Below, piece by piece: positions 31,989 through 41,209 of a DNA stretch of 64,000 bases. Where the stretch lies: contig NZ_NNBK01000018.1 of the NCBI RefSeq assembly GCF_002803075.1, forward strand, positions 113,412 to 177,411, written 5' to 3'. The notes beneath the pieces were generated by a model. The model had not been told where the DNA came from. It saw only the letters and a program-made list of their open reading frames with translations, and did no database searches. Source of the DNA: Streptomyces sp. CB01373 (GTDB taxonomy: Bacteria; Actinomycetota; Actinomycetes; Streptomycetales; Streptomycetaceae). Position 1 is the stretch's first letter. Each line of letters starts with the position of its first letter. The position numbers and the translations under genes were made by a program.

Positions 31989-34330
31989 TCACCCACCGTT
32001 CGTACGCCGTCGAGCCGTGGACCGTGCGCGAGACGGAACTCAGCCTCGACGTCCTCGCCCAGAGCGAGTCCGTCTTCGCGCTGTCCAACGGGCACGTCGG
32101 CTGGCGCGGCAACCTCGACGAGGGCGAACCGCACGGACTGCCCGGCTCCTACCTCAACGGTGTGTACGAGGTGCATCCGCTGCCGTACGCGGAGGCCGGC
32201 TACGGCTACCCCGAGTCGGGCCAGACGCTCATCAACATCACCAACGGCAAGGTGCTGCGGCTGCTCGTCGACGACGAGCCGTTCGACCTGCGCTACGGCC
32301 GGCTGGTCTCGCACGAGCGCACCGTCGACCTGCGCCGCGGGGTGATGGAGCGGACCTGCGAGTGGATCTCCCCGGCCGGTACGACGATCCGGGTGCGCTC
32401 CACCCGGCTGGTCTCCCTCACCCAGCGGTCGATCGCCGCGGTCGCCTACGAGGTGGAGCCCGTCGGCTCCCAGGCCCGCGTGGTCATCCAGTCGGAGCTG
32501 GTGGCCAACGAGCAGATGCCGCAGTCCAACGGCGACCCGCGGGCGGCGATGGCCCTGGAGTCCCCGCTGGAGCCGGAGGACGACTTCGCCTCCGGCAAGC
32601 GGCTGCGGCTGGTCCACTGCACCCGGCACAGCGGCCTGCGGGTGGCCGTGGCCGCCGACCACGTCGTCTCCGGGCCCGAGCACACCACGGCCGACAGCGA
32701 GAGCCATCCCCACCTGGCCCGGCTCACGGTCACCTCCGTCCTCCAGCCGGGAGAGCGGCTGCGGGTGGAGAAGTTCGTCGCGCACGGCTGGTCCGGCGCC
32801 CGCTCCCTGCCGGCGATGAGCGACCAGGTCGACGCGGCCCTGGCGGCCGCCGCGCACGGCGGCTGGAACGGCCTGGTCGAGGAACAGCGGGCGTACCTCG
32901 ACGACTTCTGGTCCCGCGCCGACGTCGAGGTGGACGGCGACGAGGAGATCCAGCAGGCCGTCCGCTTCGCCCTCTTCCACGTCCTCCAGGCCGGCGCCCG
33001 CGCCGAGGAACGGGCGATCGCGGCCAAGGGGCTGACCGGCTCCGGCTACGACGGGCACGCCTTCTGGGACACCGAGATGTTCGTGCTCCCCGTGCTCACC
33101 TACTCCTCGCCCGACGCGGTGACCGAGGCGCTGCGCTGGCGCCAGAACACCCTGCCCGCCGCCCGGGAGCGCGCGGCCCAACTGGGCCTGCGCGGCGCCG
33201 CGTTCCCCTGGCGGACCATCGACGGCCAGGAGGGGTCGGCGTACTGGCCCGCCGGCACCGCCGCCTTCCACGTGAACGCCGCCATCGCGCACGCCGTGGT
33301 GCGCTACGTCGCGTCGACGGGCGACGAGGACTTCGAACGCGACACCGGACTCGAACTGCTGGTGGAGACGGCCCGGCTGTGGCGCTCGCTGGGCCACCAC
33401 GACCACCACGGCACCTTCCACATCGACGGCGTCACCGGCCCCGACGAGTACAGCGCGATCGCCGACGACAACACGTACACCAACCTGATGGCCCGGGCGA
33501 ACCTGCTGGCCGCGGCCGACGTCGTCGAACGCCATCCGAAGGAGGCCGAGCTGCTCGGCGCCGACGACGAGGAGAGCGCCACCTGGCGGGACGCGGCCGA
33601 GGCGATGAACATCCCGTACAACGCCGAACTGGGCGTGCACGAGCAGCACGCCGGGTTCACCCGCTACCAGCGCTGGGACTTCGCCGGCACCCGCGCCGAC
33701 CAGTACCCGCTGCTGCTGCACTTCCCCTACTTCGACCTGTACCGCAAGCAGGTGATCAAGCAGGCCGACCTGGTCCTCGCGATGTACACCTGCGGTAGCG
33801 AGTTCGACGAGGAGCACCTCGCGCGCAACTTCGCCTACTACGAGCCGCTGACCGTTCGGGACTCCTCACTGTCGGCCTGTGTGCAGGCAGTCATCGCCGC
33901 GCGGGCGGGCCATCTGCGCCTGGCCTACGACTACGCGGCCGAGGCCGCCCTCATGGACCTGGAGGACCTGGAGCACAACACCCGCGACGGGCTGCACATC
34001 GCCTCCCTGGCCGGTACCTGGCTGGCGCTGGTGGCCGGGTTCGGCGGCACCCGCAGGGAAGGTGAGGAACTGTGGTTCTCGCCGCGGCTGCCGGAGAAGT
34101 TCAGCCGCCTCGCCTTCTCCGTCCAGTTCCGCGGCCGCCGGCTGCGCGTGGAGGTCACCCAGCAGAGCGCCACGTACTCGCTGCTCGACGGGCCGACCAT
34201 GACGATCCGTCACCACGGCACTCCGGTCACGCTCCGACCGGGCGCCGCCACGGCCCGCCCGCTGCCGCCGCCGAAGCACCTGCCGGCCCCGGAACAGCCC
34301 CCGCACCGCAAGCCCAACGCCCCCGGCTGA
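31985..34330 (+). CDS. Glycoside hydrolase family 65 disaccharide phosphorylase
   Basis: A 781-residue cytoplasmic GH65 enzyme: an N-terminal beta-sandwich (PWTVRETELSLDVLAQSESV, LSNGHVGWRGNLDEG), an (alpha/alpha)6 barrel (YDGHAFWDTEMFVLPVLTY, RGAAFPWRTIDGQEGS), and the general acid E488 in GVTGPDEYSA. DQYPLLLHFPYFDLYRKQVIKQADLVLAM is the phosphate/substrate region. Family members phosphorolyse maltose, trehalose, kojibiose or nigerose to beta-glucose 1-phosphate and glucose; I cannot tell which disaccharide from this alone. GTG start with GGAGGAGG upstream, coupled to the beta-PGM gene. Confidence 0.92.
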   Translation: MITHRSYAVEPWTVRETELSLDVLAQSESVFALSNGHVGWRGNLDEGEPHGLPGSYLNGVYEVHPLPYAEAGYGYPESGQTLINITNGKVLRLLVDDEPFDLRYGRLVSHERTVDLRRGVMERTCEWISPAGTTIRVRSTRLVSLTQRSIAAVAYEVEPVGSQARVVIQSELVANEQMPQSNGDPRAAMALESPLEPEDDFASGKRLRLVHCTRHSGLRVAVAADHVVSGPEHTTADSESHPHLARLTVTSVLQPGERLRVEKFVAHGWSGARSLPAMSDQVDAALAAAAHGGWNGLVEEQRAYLDDFWSRADVEVDGDEEIQQAVRFALFHVLQAGARAEERAIAAKGLTGSGYDGHAFWDTEMFVLPVLTYSSPDAVTEALRWRQNTLPAARERAAQLGLRGAAFPWRTIDGQEGSAYWPAGTAAFHVNAAIAHAVVRYVASTGDEDFERDTGLELLVETARLWRSLGHHDHHGTFHIDGVTGPDEYSAIADDNTYTNLMARANLLAAADVVERHPKEAELLGADDEESATWRDAAEAMNIPYNAELGVHEQHAGFTRYQRWDFAGTRADQYPLLLHFPYFDLYRKQVIKQADLVLAMYTCGSEFDEEHLARNFAYYEPLTVRDSSLSACVQAVIAARAGHLRLAYDYAAEAALMDLEDLEHNTRDGLHIASLAGTWLALVAGFGGTRREGEELWFSPRLPEKFSRLAFSVQFRGRRLRVEVTQQSATYSLLDGPTMTIRHHGTPVTLRPGAATARPLPPPKHLPAPEQPPHRKPNAPG

Positions 34331-34415
34331 CGCGTGCGCCGCCCGCCGTACGGTCGCTGCGGGCCCACGATCCCGTCGGTCTGCGGAAACCGTCGGCCCG
34401 GGGAACGCCGTCGGG

Positions 34416-35309
34416 CTACGGCACGATGTGCGCCAGCAGGCGCAGCAGGTCGCCCGTGGCGTCGGCGGCGCCCAGGGCGGTCAGTGCGCCGAGGGCGAGA
34501 ACGGCCGCCGCGACGGAACGCAGGTGCGGCGGCGGGGCGGACTGGAGGGCCGCGATACGCCGGGTGACGGCGCGGTCGGTGAAGCCCAGCCCGCACGAGG
34601 GCTCCGCCCGCCCGGCCGTGAGTGCCGCGCGGGCGAGCGCGCGGGCGGTGGTGGTGCGGTCGCCGACCGCCGCGGCGGCCCGCTCGTCCGCCCAGCGCTC
34701 GACGAGGAAGGCCACCTCGTCGCGCACCGGCCCGAGCAGCGGGTTGGCCGCGAAGGCCAGCGTGGCCGCGGTCACCAGCAGCGCGTGCCGGTGCGCCAGA
34801 TGGGCGCGCTCGTGGGCGAGCAGAACCCGGCGCTCGACGGGTTCCAGCGCGCGGAGCATCGCCGCGGTGACCAGAATCCGGCCCGGTGAGCCGGGAATGG
34901 CGAACGCCCGCGGCACGGGCGAGGCGGCGACGACGAGTTCGGTGTCCCCGGGCTGCCCCTCGCACAGCCGCCGCAGAGCGCGGCGCGTGGTGTACTCGGC
35001 GCGGACGGCCCGCCACAGCCGGTGGGCGATCAGCACGAGGGCCGGGCAGGCGGCGATCCCGATCGCCTCGGGCACCGGCTCCGGGACCGGGTGGCCGGCC
35101 GCCCGGGCCCCGGCGACGAACGGCGGGGCGTCGTCGAGGAGGGTGGCGGCCAGCAGGACCAGGGACCAGACGGTGGCGGCGGCCGACACCGCGGCTGCCG
35201 CGGTCAGCACGCGCGCTGCCTGGGCCGGAGCCACCCGCCGGCCGACAGCGGGGCTGATCGCGGCGAGCAGCACGGACAGCGCCAGGGGGATGTAGACGTC
35301 GACCGTCAC
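34416..35309 (-). CDS. M56-family membrane metallopeptidase (BlaR1-like protease)
   Basis: A 297-residue membrane protein with about four membrane helices. The zinc-protease motif is AHERAHLAHRHA (HExxH), followed by a downstream Glu region (ERWADERAAAAVG). It lacks the penicillin-binding sensor domain of BlaR1, as is usual for Streptomyces M56 proteins. Its GTG overlaps the BlaI-type gene stop by 4 nt. In known pairs the protease inactivates the repressor upon a signal at the envelope; the signal here is unknown. Confidence 0.9.
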   Translation of the reverse strand: MTVDVYIPLALSVLLAAISPAVGRRVAPAQAARVLTAAAAVSAAATVWSLVLLAATLLDDAPPFVAGARAAGHPVPEPVPEAIGIAACPALVLIAHRLWRAVRAEYTTRRALRRLCEGQPGDTELVVAASPVPRAFAIPGSPGRILVTAAMLRALEPVERRVLLAHERAHLAHRHALLVTAATLAFAANPLLGPVRDEVAFLVERWADERAAAAVGDRTTTARALARAALTAGRAEPSCGLGFTDRAVTRRIAALQSAPPPHLRSVAAAVLALGALTALGAADATGDLLRLLAHIVP

Positions 35310-35689
35310 GCGGCTCCCCCGGTGAGCAACTCACGCAGGGCCCGCTCCTCCTCGGGGCTCAGCCCGGTCACGAACTGCTGGAGGGCGGCGATCGGATCGG
35401 GGCCCCGGTCCAGGGCGTCGTGCATCGCCTGGGCGGTCAGCTCGGCCGCGTTCTTGGCCGGCCGGTAGGCACCCCGCCGCCCGTCCACCTCGCGCAGCAC
35501 AAGGCCCTTGTCGTACAGGCGCTTGAGGATGGTGTGCACGGTGTTGTAGGCCAGGCCTCCGCCGATCTCCAGCTGGATCTCGGCCGGGGTGAGCGGGTGG
35601 TCCGTGGACCACAGAGCCGCGAGGACCTCGCTCTCCAACTCGCCCGGACTGCGCCGTTCCACCCTGCCGTGAGGCCCTCTTCCAGCCAT
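35306..35689 (-). CDS. BlaI/MecI-family repressor
   Basis: A 127-residue winged-helix repressor. LESEVLAALWSTDHPLTPAEIQLEIGG, AYNTVHTILKRLYDKGLVLREVDGRRGAYRPA and a C-terminal dimerisation helix ending in LSPEEERALRELL are typical. It is the first gene of a two-gene operon with the M56 protease. The family recognises TACA/TGTA dyads; two such dyads occur 3.2 kb away, at 38899-38933, in front of the PAP2 genes. Confidence 0.92.
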   Translation of the reverse strand: MAGRGPHGRVERRSPGELESEVLAALWSTDHPLTPAEIQLEIGGGLAYNTVHTILKRLYDKGLVLREVDGRRGAYRPAKNAAELTAQAMHDALDRGPDPIAALQQFVTGLSPEEERALRELLTGGAA

Positions 35690-35956
35690 GCCCTCAACCT
35701 TACAGCGCGTAGGGGGTTCAGGCGTCCGGCGGCGTCCCGCACAGCACGTGGGCGCGGCGCGGGTTAGTTTGTCCCTGATTCCCCCGATGCCATGGCTGTT
35801 TCGCTGATGTCGACCCCGTTCTCCCGTTCTCCCGTTCTTCCGTTGTCCTACTTGTTTTTCTCTGACGTCCCACCTGGTTCCTGCTTACCTGGTTCCGCGC
35901 CGCGGCGCGGAACGCGGGGAGTCCGAAACCCCGCGGTACGGGGGTGAGGGATGGAG

Positions 35957-37453
35957 ATGGCCGACAGTACGCACGCCATACCCGCCGGGACGCGGCGCGC
36001 CGGAACGAGACCCGGCCCGGTCCGCGTCCGCCGGGCCCGCGGCGACACCCTCGTGGCCGCCGTGGCCGCCGCCTTCACCCTCGCCCAACTCCTCCTGGTC
36101 CGAACCGCCATGGGCCTCGGCTGGGACGAGTCCATCTACGTCAGCCAGGTCAGCGCCCACGCCCCGGCCGCCTACTTCAGTGCCCCGCGCGCCCGCGGCG
36201 TCTCGCTGCTCGTCGCGCCGGTCGCCTCCTGGTCGTCCTCCACCGTGCTGCTGCGCGTCTACCTCGCGGTACTCTCCGGGCTCGCCCTGTACTTGGCGTT
36301 GCGCGTGTGGCGGCACATGTTCGGCTCCGGCGTCCTGGCCCTGGCCGGCGCCCTGTTCGCCTCCCTGTGGGTGACGCTGTTCTACGGTCCGCAGGCCATG
36401 CCCAACTACTGGGTCGCCATCGGCGCCCTCGCCTGCGCGGGCTGCTTCCCGCGCGCCCGGACCGACCCGCGGGACCACGCCGCACTGTGGGGCCTGGCGG
36501 GCGGCGCCGCCCTCATGGCGCTGATGCGTCCCATGGACGCCGTCTGGGCGGTCCTGCCCCTGCTCGTGCTCGCGCTGCTGGAGCGGCACGGGAAGCCGAT
36601 CGCCGCGCTGCTCGCCGGACTGGCCGCCGGGTCCGCCGAATGGGTGATCGAGGCGTTCGTCGGCTACGGCGGCCTGTTGCAACGGCTCTCCGACGGCTCC
36701 GCCATACAGGGCGGCCTGGGCTGGCACTTCGCGGTGGCCGACCAACTGCGCAGCCTGGGCGGGCGCGCGCTGTGCCGGCCGTGCACCGGAGCGCAGCCCA
36801 ACCCGGCCGTCACCGCCTGGTGGTACGTCCTGCCGCTGCTCGCCCTGCTGGGCCTCGTCCTTGCCGTACGCGCCCGGCGGACCCCGCCCACGCTGATTGC
36901 GCTGGCCTGCGCCGCCACGGCCGCCTTCCCCTACCTGTTCCTGATCGGATACGCGGCCCCCCGCTTCCTGCTGCCCGCCTACGTCCTGCTCGCGCTCCCG
37001 GCCGCCGACGCACTCGTCCACCTCGTCAGGGCGCCGAACGGCGGATGGCGACGCCTCGCCGTGTCCCTGGTCGCCCTCGGCCTCGCCGGGCACCTGGCCG
37101 TGCAGTACGCAGTCCTCGCCCACACGGTCCACCGCACCACGGCCGACCGCCGTGTCTGGTCCGGCACCGCCGCCACGCTGCACGGCCTCGGGGTGCGCCC
37201 GCCCTGTCTGCTTGCCGGTGAGGAGGCCATACCGATCGCCTTCTACACCGGCTGCGGCTCCGCCTCGACCTCGGGCCCCAACACCAACAGCACGCCCGCG
37301 GCCATCGAACAGGCCGCCCGGCGCCTGCCGGTCGCCGCCCTCACCACGGCCGACGGCACCCCACCGGCGTACGCCCGCACCTGGCCCTCCCATCGCTACG
37401 GCGACCTGCGCCTGTACGTCGCCCCTCGGGCGCGCGAGAGCAGCGGTCTCTGA
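35957..37453 (+). CDS. Polytopic membrane protein of the GT-C (glycosyltransferase 39-like) type
   Basis: A 498-residue protein with about 10-11 membrane helices. The first loop has GLGWDESIYVSQVSAHAP, where the acidic residues match the catalytic position of GT-C dolichol/polyprenol-sugar-dependent transferases, and ends with a non-membrane C-terminal domain. The specific sugar and acceptor cannot be assigned. Of the two near ATGs (35951, 35957) the second has a correctly spaced GAGGG. It converges with the PAP2 pair, with 9 bp between stops. Confidence 0.8.
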   Translation: MADSTHAIPAGTRRAGTRPGPVRVRRARGDTLVAAVAAAFTLAQLLLVRTAMGLGWDESIYVSQVSAHAPAAYFSAPRARGVSLLVAPVASWSSSTVLLRVYLAVLSGLALYLALRVWRHMFGSGVLALAGALFASLWVTLFYGPQAMPNYWVAIGALACAGCFPRARTDPRDHAALWGLAGGAALMALMRPMDAVWAVLPLLVLALLERHGKPIAALLAGLAAGSAEWVIEAFVGYGGLLQRLSDGSAIQGGLGWHFAVADQLRSLGGRALCRPCTGAQPNPAVTAWWYVLPLLALLGLVLAVRARRTPPTLIALACAATAAFPYLFLIGYAAPRFLLPAYVLLALPAADALVHLVRAPNGGWRRLAVSLVALGLAGHLAVQYAVLAHTVHRTTADRRVWSGTAATLHGLGVRPPCLLAGEEAIPIAFYTGCGSASTSGPNTNSTPAAIEQAARRLPVAALTTADGTPPAYARTWPSHRYGDLRLYVAPRARESSGL

Positions 37454-37462
37454 GGCCGGATG

Positions 37463-38191
37463 TCACGCCGGGTGCGATCGTCCTCCATCCCCCGGGCCCC
37501 GGCCCGCGTGCTCCGCCGCCGGTTCTTCGGCTCTCCCCGTCAGGCCGGACACGAGGCCGGCGGGCAGCCACCGGGCCGCCGCTCCCAGGCACAGCCCGAG
37601 CCAGCCCGCGGCGAACAGCCAGCCGCCGATCACGTCGGTGAACCAGTGGACCCCGAGGTACACCCGCGTCAGCCCCACCAGTGCTCCCCAGCAGCCGACG
37701 ACGAGGCAGCCCGCCGTACGGCCGTGCGGGGCGCGTACGGTCACCGCCAGGATCACCAGCCCGGCGGTCAGCGCCGAAGTGGTGGTGTGCCCGGACGGGA
37801 ACGACCAGCCCGAGGCGTGGGCCGCCCAGTCCTGCCGCGGTGGACGCGGCCGGGCCACCAGCTCCATCACGCCGTACCGCACGGCCTGCCCCGCCAGCAG
37901 GCAGCCGAGTCCGAGAGCGGCCGCCGCCGTACGCTGCCGGACCGTGCGGCCGACGGCGAGGCCGGCCAGGGCGACGAGCAGGTACGGGACGGCACCGGTC
38001 CCGGTGGCGGTGAGCCCGCGGGCGACCGCCACCGCCACCGCCGGGCGGTGCCCAAGGGACCAGGAGAGCAGCGTGCTGTCCAGGGACAGGGGACTGCCGC
38101 GGCCGGCGACGACCAGGCCGAGCACGGTGAACGCGGCCCAGGCGCCGAGCCCCACGCTGCCCGCGAGGCCGGCGGTCTCCCGGGGCCTCAT
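37463..38191 (-). CDS. PAP2-family membrane phosphatase (distal)
   Basis: A 242-residue protein with about six helices. The three PAP2 signature parts are visible: the first around LVARPRPP, the second WSFPSGHTTTSAL, and the third RVYLGVHWFTDVIGG (catalytic His). It dephosphorylates lipid phosphates or polyprenyl diphosphates at the outer membrane face. It overlaps the upstream PAP2 gene by 4 nt, so the two are co-translated. The C-terminal 30 residues are polar and unconserved. Confidence 0.92.
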   Translation of the reverse strand: MRPRETAGLAGSVGLGAWAAFTVLGLVVAGRGSPLSLDSTLLSWSLGHRPAVAVAVARGLTATGTGAVPYLLVALAGLAVGRTVRQRTAAAALGLGCLLAGQAVRYGVMELVARPRPPRQDWAAHASGWSFPSGHTTTSALTAGLVILAVTVRAPHGRTAGCLVVGCWGALVGLTRVYLGVHWFTDVIGGWLFAAGWLGLCLGAAARWLPAGLVSGLTGRAEEPAAEHAGRGPGDGGRSHPA

Positions 38192-38790
38192 GCCACCAGC
38201 AGCGGCCGCAGCCGGGTCGCGGCCAGGCGCCGGGCGAGTGTCTCAGGCCGTCGCAGCAGCGCCTTCATCACCACGTAGGCCACAAGGGCGCCGGTCAGGA
38301 GCCCGGCCGCCACGTCGTGCGGATAGTGGGCGCCGACCCAGACCCGGGAGGCGGCCATCGCGACGGCGCCCACGCAGGCGACCGCGCCGAGCCGGCGCGA
38401 GATCACGAGCAGCGCCACCGCGGCCGCGGCGGCGATCGCCGCGTGATTGCTGGGAAAGGACCAGTCGGTGCGGGCCGGACAGGACTCCAGGGTGACCACG
38501 TGCAGCGTGCGGCACGGGCGTATCTCGTGCACGAGCAGCTTCACCAGCGAGTTGACGCCATAGGCGAGGACCACGACGAGCGGCACCGCCAGGGCCGCGA
38601 CCGCCGCCCGGGCACCCACCCGGCGTGAGCGCCACCAGGCCGCCGCCATCAGCACGGCGAACACGGCCAGGCCGTAGGCCGACCACGCCGTCACCATGTC
38701 GTTCCACCATGCGGGGGAGCGGCGGGCCAGCTCCACCACGTACGAGTACAGGGAGCCGTCGATGGACGAGCCCGACAGGGCGAGGATCAT
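38188..38790 (-). CDS. PAP2-family membrane phosphatase (proximal)
   Basis: A 200-residue PAP2 phosphatase. Signature 1 is reduced to VKLLVHEIRPCRTL, signature 2 is DWSFPSNHAAIAAAAA, and signature 3 is ASRVWVGAHYPHDVAAG with the catalytic His. The extra cysteines in RPCRTLHVVTLESCPAR are typical of the undecaprenyl-diphosphatase-like actinobacterial group. AGGAGG stands 7 nt before the ATG and is directly abutted on its 5' side by purine-rich tandem repeats. Two BlaI-type dyads lie about 110-140 bp upstream. Confidence 0.9.
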   Translation of the reverse strand: MILALSGSSIDGSLYSYVVELARRSPAWWNDMVTAWSAYGLAVFAVLMAAAWWRSRRVGARAAVAALAVPLVVVLAYGVNSLVKLLVHEIRPCRTLHVVTLESCPARTDWSFPSNHAAIAAAAAVALLVISRRLGAVACVGAVAMAASRVWVGAHYPHDVAAGLLTGALVAYVVMKALLRRPETLARRLAATRLRPLLVA

Positions 38791-38804
38791 CCGCGCGCCT
38801 CCTA

Positions 38805-38862
38805 GTTCTTCGTTGTTCTTCGTTGTTCTTCGTGCTTCGCGGCGTTCTTCGTGCTTTGCGGC
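38805..38862. repeat. Direct repeats abutting the ribosome site of the proximal PAP2 gene
   Basis: Read on plus: GTTCTTCGTT at 38805 and 38815 and GTTCTTCGTG at 38825 (10-bp period), then a 19-bp unit GTTCTTCGTGCTTCGCGGC repeated with one change at 38844-38862. On the minus-strand mRNA this is a run of GAAGAAC-type purine repeats ending 3-4 nt before the AGGAGG Shine-Dalgarno. Confidence 0.85.
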
Positions 38863-38898
38863 CCGGCGGGTGCGCGGCAGAGGGCACGGGTCGGGCGA

Positions 38899-38933
38899 CT
38901 ACAAATCTGTAGACCGTCTACGTCACTGTAGAC
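38899..38933. promoter_or_regulatory. Pair of BlaI/MecI-type TACA/TGTA dyads
   Basis: Site 1 is CTACAAATCTGTAG (38899-38912). Site 2 is GTCTACGTCACTGTAGAC (38916-38933), with 6-bp perfect arms GTCTAC/GTAGAC. Their centres are 19 bp apart, about two helical turns. TACA-N-TGTA dyads are the recognition sequence of BlaI/MecI-type repressors. They lie between the divergent PAP2 and efeU genes. Confidence 0.6.
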
Positions 38934-39087
38934 GATAAAGGCTCCCGGGGCGTTCCTGTGATCGCTCGAACGGGTGAAGTGCGAGCCGCTGTGACCGAGG
39001 ACTCCCGTGTACACATCGAGCTTTACCGCGCTATTGCCGCCTCATGACCAGTCGACCACACGCCTGCGGTCATGATGGATCACCAAG

Positions 39088-39106
39088 TTAGGCATGCCTT
39101 CACTAA
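39088..39106. promoter_or_regulatory. Iron box (DmdR/IdeR-type operator) before the efe genes
   Basis: The 19-bp sequence TTAGGCATGCCTTCACTAA closely follows the TTAGGTTAGGCTNACCTAA consensus of the DtxR/IdeR/DmdR1 family. It sits 49 bp before the efeU start, the expected place for iron-dependent repression of uptake genes. Confidence 0.75.
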
Positions 39107-39154
39107 CCCGGCCCCGGAGCGGCCGGGGCGGTGTGCCAGGGAGGACCGTACGGC

Positions 39155-41209
39155 ATGTGGGACGACGCGTTTCCGAGTTTCCTGATCGGACTGCGAGAGG
39201 GACTCGAAGGCGGACTGATCGTCTCCATCCTGGTCGCCACCCTGGTCAGGGCCGGAGCCAAGTCCAGGCTGCCGCAGGTGTGGACCGGTGTCCTCGCGGC
39301 CATCGCGCTCGCGATGAGCTTCGGCGCGGTGCTCACCTTCACGGCGGCCTCGCTGTCCGCGACCGCGCAGGAGGCGTTCGGCGGCGCCCTCAGCGTCGTG
39401 GCCGTCGCGTTCGTCACCGCCATGGTGTTCTGGATGCGCCGCTCGGCCCGCAGTCTCTCCGGTGAGATCAAGGAGAAGGTGACCGGCGCGCTCGGCATGG
39501 GCGCGGGCGTGCTGATCCTCACCTCGTTCCTCGCGGTGGGCCGTGAGGGCCTGGAGACGGCCCTGTTCCTGTGGACCACCGCCCGCGCGGCCGGCGAGTC
39601 CGTGGGACCGCTGACGGGCGCCGGGATCGGCCTCGTCCTGGCGGCCGGCCTGTGCTGGGGCCTGTACCGGCGGGTGCTGAAGATCAACCTCACCAAGTTC
39701 TTCACCGCCACCGGCGCCGTACTGATCGTGATCGCGGCCGGCGTCCTCGGCTACGGCCTGCGTGACCTCCAGGAGGGCGGAGCACTCCCGGGCAAGGCGG
39801 CGTACGCCGTCGACCTCGGCGGCTCCGTCGACGCGGGCGCCTGGTACAGCACCCTCGTACAGGGCGTCCTCAACCTCACCCCGACGATGACCTGGCTCCA
39901 GGTCATCGGCTACGCCGGCTACCTCGCCGTGGTGATGACCCTGTTCGTCCGCGGCGTACGCACCACGAAACCGGCACCCGCCGCACCGCCCCGCGCGACG
40001 ACGTCCGAAGCCGGCACGCCCGCCGCCTCCCGTACCAGGGCGTCCAGCCGGACGCGTCCCGCCTGGGTCGTGCCCGTGGCCGTCGTCGCGGTGCCCGCGG
40101 TCGTCGCCGGGCTCGTGGTAGCCCTCGGACGGCCCAAGCCCGCCGGAGCCCGGACCGTCGCCGTCTCGGAGACCGAGTGCGGCAAGGGCTTCACCGCGCC
40201 CAGGCCGGGACGGCAGACGTTCCAGATGCGGAACACCGGCTCCAAGACGTCCGAGGTGTATCTGATCGACCCGGCCACCAACGCGGTCTACGGCGAGATC
40301 GAGGGCCTGGCCCCCGGCACCACCCGCGACCTGGTCGCCACCGTCGCGGGCGGCAGCTACGCCTGGCGCTGCGTGCCCACTGGCGGCACGGCCGTCACCT
40401 CCAGGGCCGTACGGGTCGGCGGCGGGGCGGGCGCCACGGCGGTCGTCCCGGTGTCCGAACAGGACCTCGCCACCCCGCTCGAGGAGTACCAGCGGTACGT
40501 CGAACGGGGCCTGGCCACGCTCGTCGCCCAGACCGGCCGGCTCAACGCCGACATCCAGGGCGGCGACCTCACGGCGGCCCGCACCGACTGGCTGACCGCC
40601 CACCGCACCTACTCCTCCCTCGGCGCCGCCTACGGCACCTTCGAGGACTTCGACAGGAAGATCAACGGCCGGCCCGACGGGCTGCCCGGCGGAGTGGACG
40701 ACAGGGGCTTCACCGGTTTCCACCGCATCGAGTACGGCCTGTGGCACGGCCAGAGCGCGGACCGGCTGGAGGCCCCCGCCCAGCAGCTCGCCGCCGACGC
40801 CGCCGGTCTGCTCAAGGCCTTCCCCACGCAGGCGTTCGACCCGGGCGACCTGCCGCTGCGCGCCCACGAGATCCTGGAGAACACGCTCCAGTTCGAACTG
40901 ACCGGCCAGGCCGACCAGGGCAGCGGCACCGAGCTGGCCACCGCCGACGCCAACCTCGCCGGCACCCAGGAGCTGCTCACCGTGCTCGAGCCGCTGCTCA
41001 CCTCCCGTGCCCCGCACCTGCTGCCCGCCGTCGACGCCGGCACCGCCCGGCTGCGGGGGCTGCTCGACGCGGCTCACCACGGGAACGCCTGGACGCCCGT
41101 GAACCGGCTCGACGCGCTCACCCGGGCCCGTCTCGACGGGGCCACCGGACAGCTCCTGGAGGACCTCGCCCCCGTACCGGACCTGCTGGAGATCCGGAAG
41201 TCCGCCTGA
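39155..41209 (+). CDS. efeU: Fused ferrous-iron permease EfeU and periplasmic EfeO-type protein
   Basis: A 684-residue single chain. Residues 1 to about 275 are the FTR1/EfeU permease with seven helices and both REGLE iron-binding motifs (LREGLEGG, 14-18; GREGLETA, 130-134). After a Pro/Ala/Thr linker and another helix (about 300-320) comes an extracytoplasmic cupredoxin-like domain with Cys residues ([19 protein letters not shown]), then the M75/imelysin domain with [26 protein letters not shown]. In most bacteria EfeU and EfeO are separate genes. It is followed by efeB with overlapping stop and start, completing an EfeUOB system. ATG 39155 follows GGGAGG. Confidence 0.92.
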   Translation: MWDDAFPSFLIGLREGLEGGLIVSILVATLVRAGAKSRLPQVWTGVLAAIALAMSFGAVLTFTAASLSATAQEAFGGALSVVAVAFVTAMVFWMRRSARSLSGEIKEKVTGALGMGAGVLILTSFLAVGREGLETALFLWTTARAAGESVGPLTGAGIGLVLAAGLCWGLYRRVLKINLTKFFTATGAVLIVIAAGVLGYGLRDLQEGGALPGKAAYAVDLGGSVDAGAWYSTLVQGVLNLTPTMTWLQVIGYAGYLAVVMTLFVRGVRTTKPAPAAPPRATTSEAGTPAASRTRASSRTRPAWVVPVAVVAVPAVVAGLVVALGRPKPAGARTVAVSETECGKGFTAPRPGRQTFQMRNTGSKTSEVYLIDPATNAVYGEIEGLAPGTTRDLVATVAGGSYAWRCVPTGGTAVTSRAVRVGGGAGATAVVPVSEQDLATPLEEYQRYVERGLATLVAQTGRLNADIQGGDLTAARTDWLTAHRTYSSLGAAYGTFEDFDRKINGRPDGLPGGVDDRGFTGFHRIEYGLWHGQSADRLEAPAQQLAADAAGLLKAFPTQAFDPGDLPLRAHEILENTLQFELTGQADQGSGTELATADANLAGTQELLTVLEPLLTSRAPHLLPAVDAGTARLRGLLDAAHHGNAWTPVNRLDALTRARLDGATGQLLEDLAPVPDLLEIRKSA

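Noticed and set aside
31604-33817. A long open frame on the minus strand (over 700 codons) opposite the beta-phosphoglucomutase and GH65 genes
   Set aside because: It mirrors the codon pattern of the real genes on the plus strand, has no ribosome site and encodes low-complexity Val/Gly/Arg/His-rich sequence. It is a high-GC shadow.
34416-35689. A beta-lactam resistance operon (blaI-blaR1 with a beta-lactamase)
   Set aside because: The M56 protein has no penicillin-binding domain and there is no beta-lactamase gene in the neighbourhood, so only a BlaI/M56 regulatory pair can be claimed.
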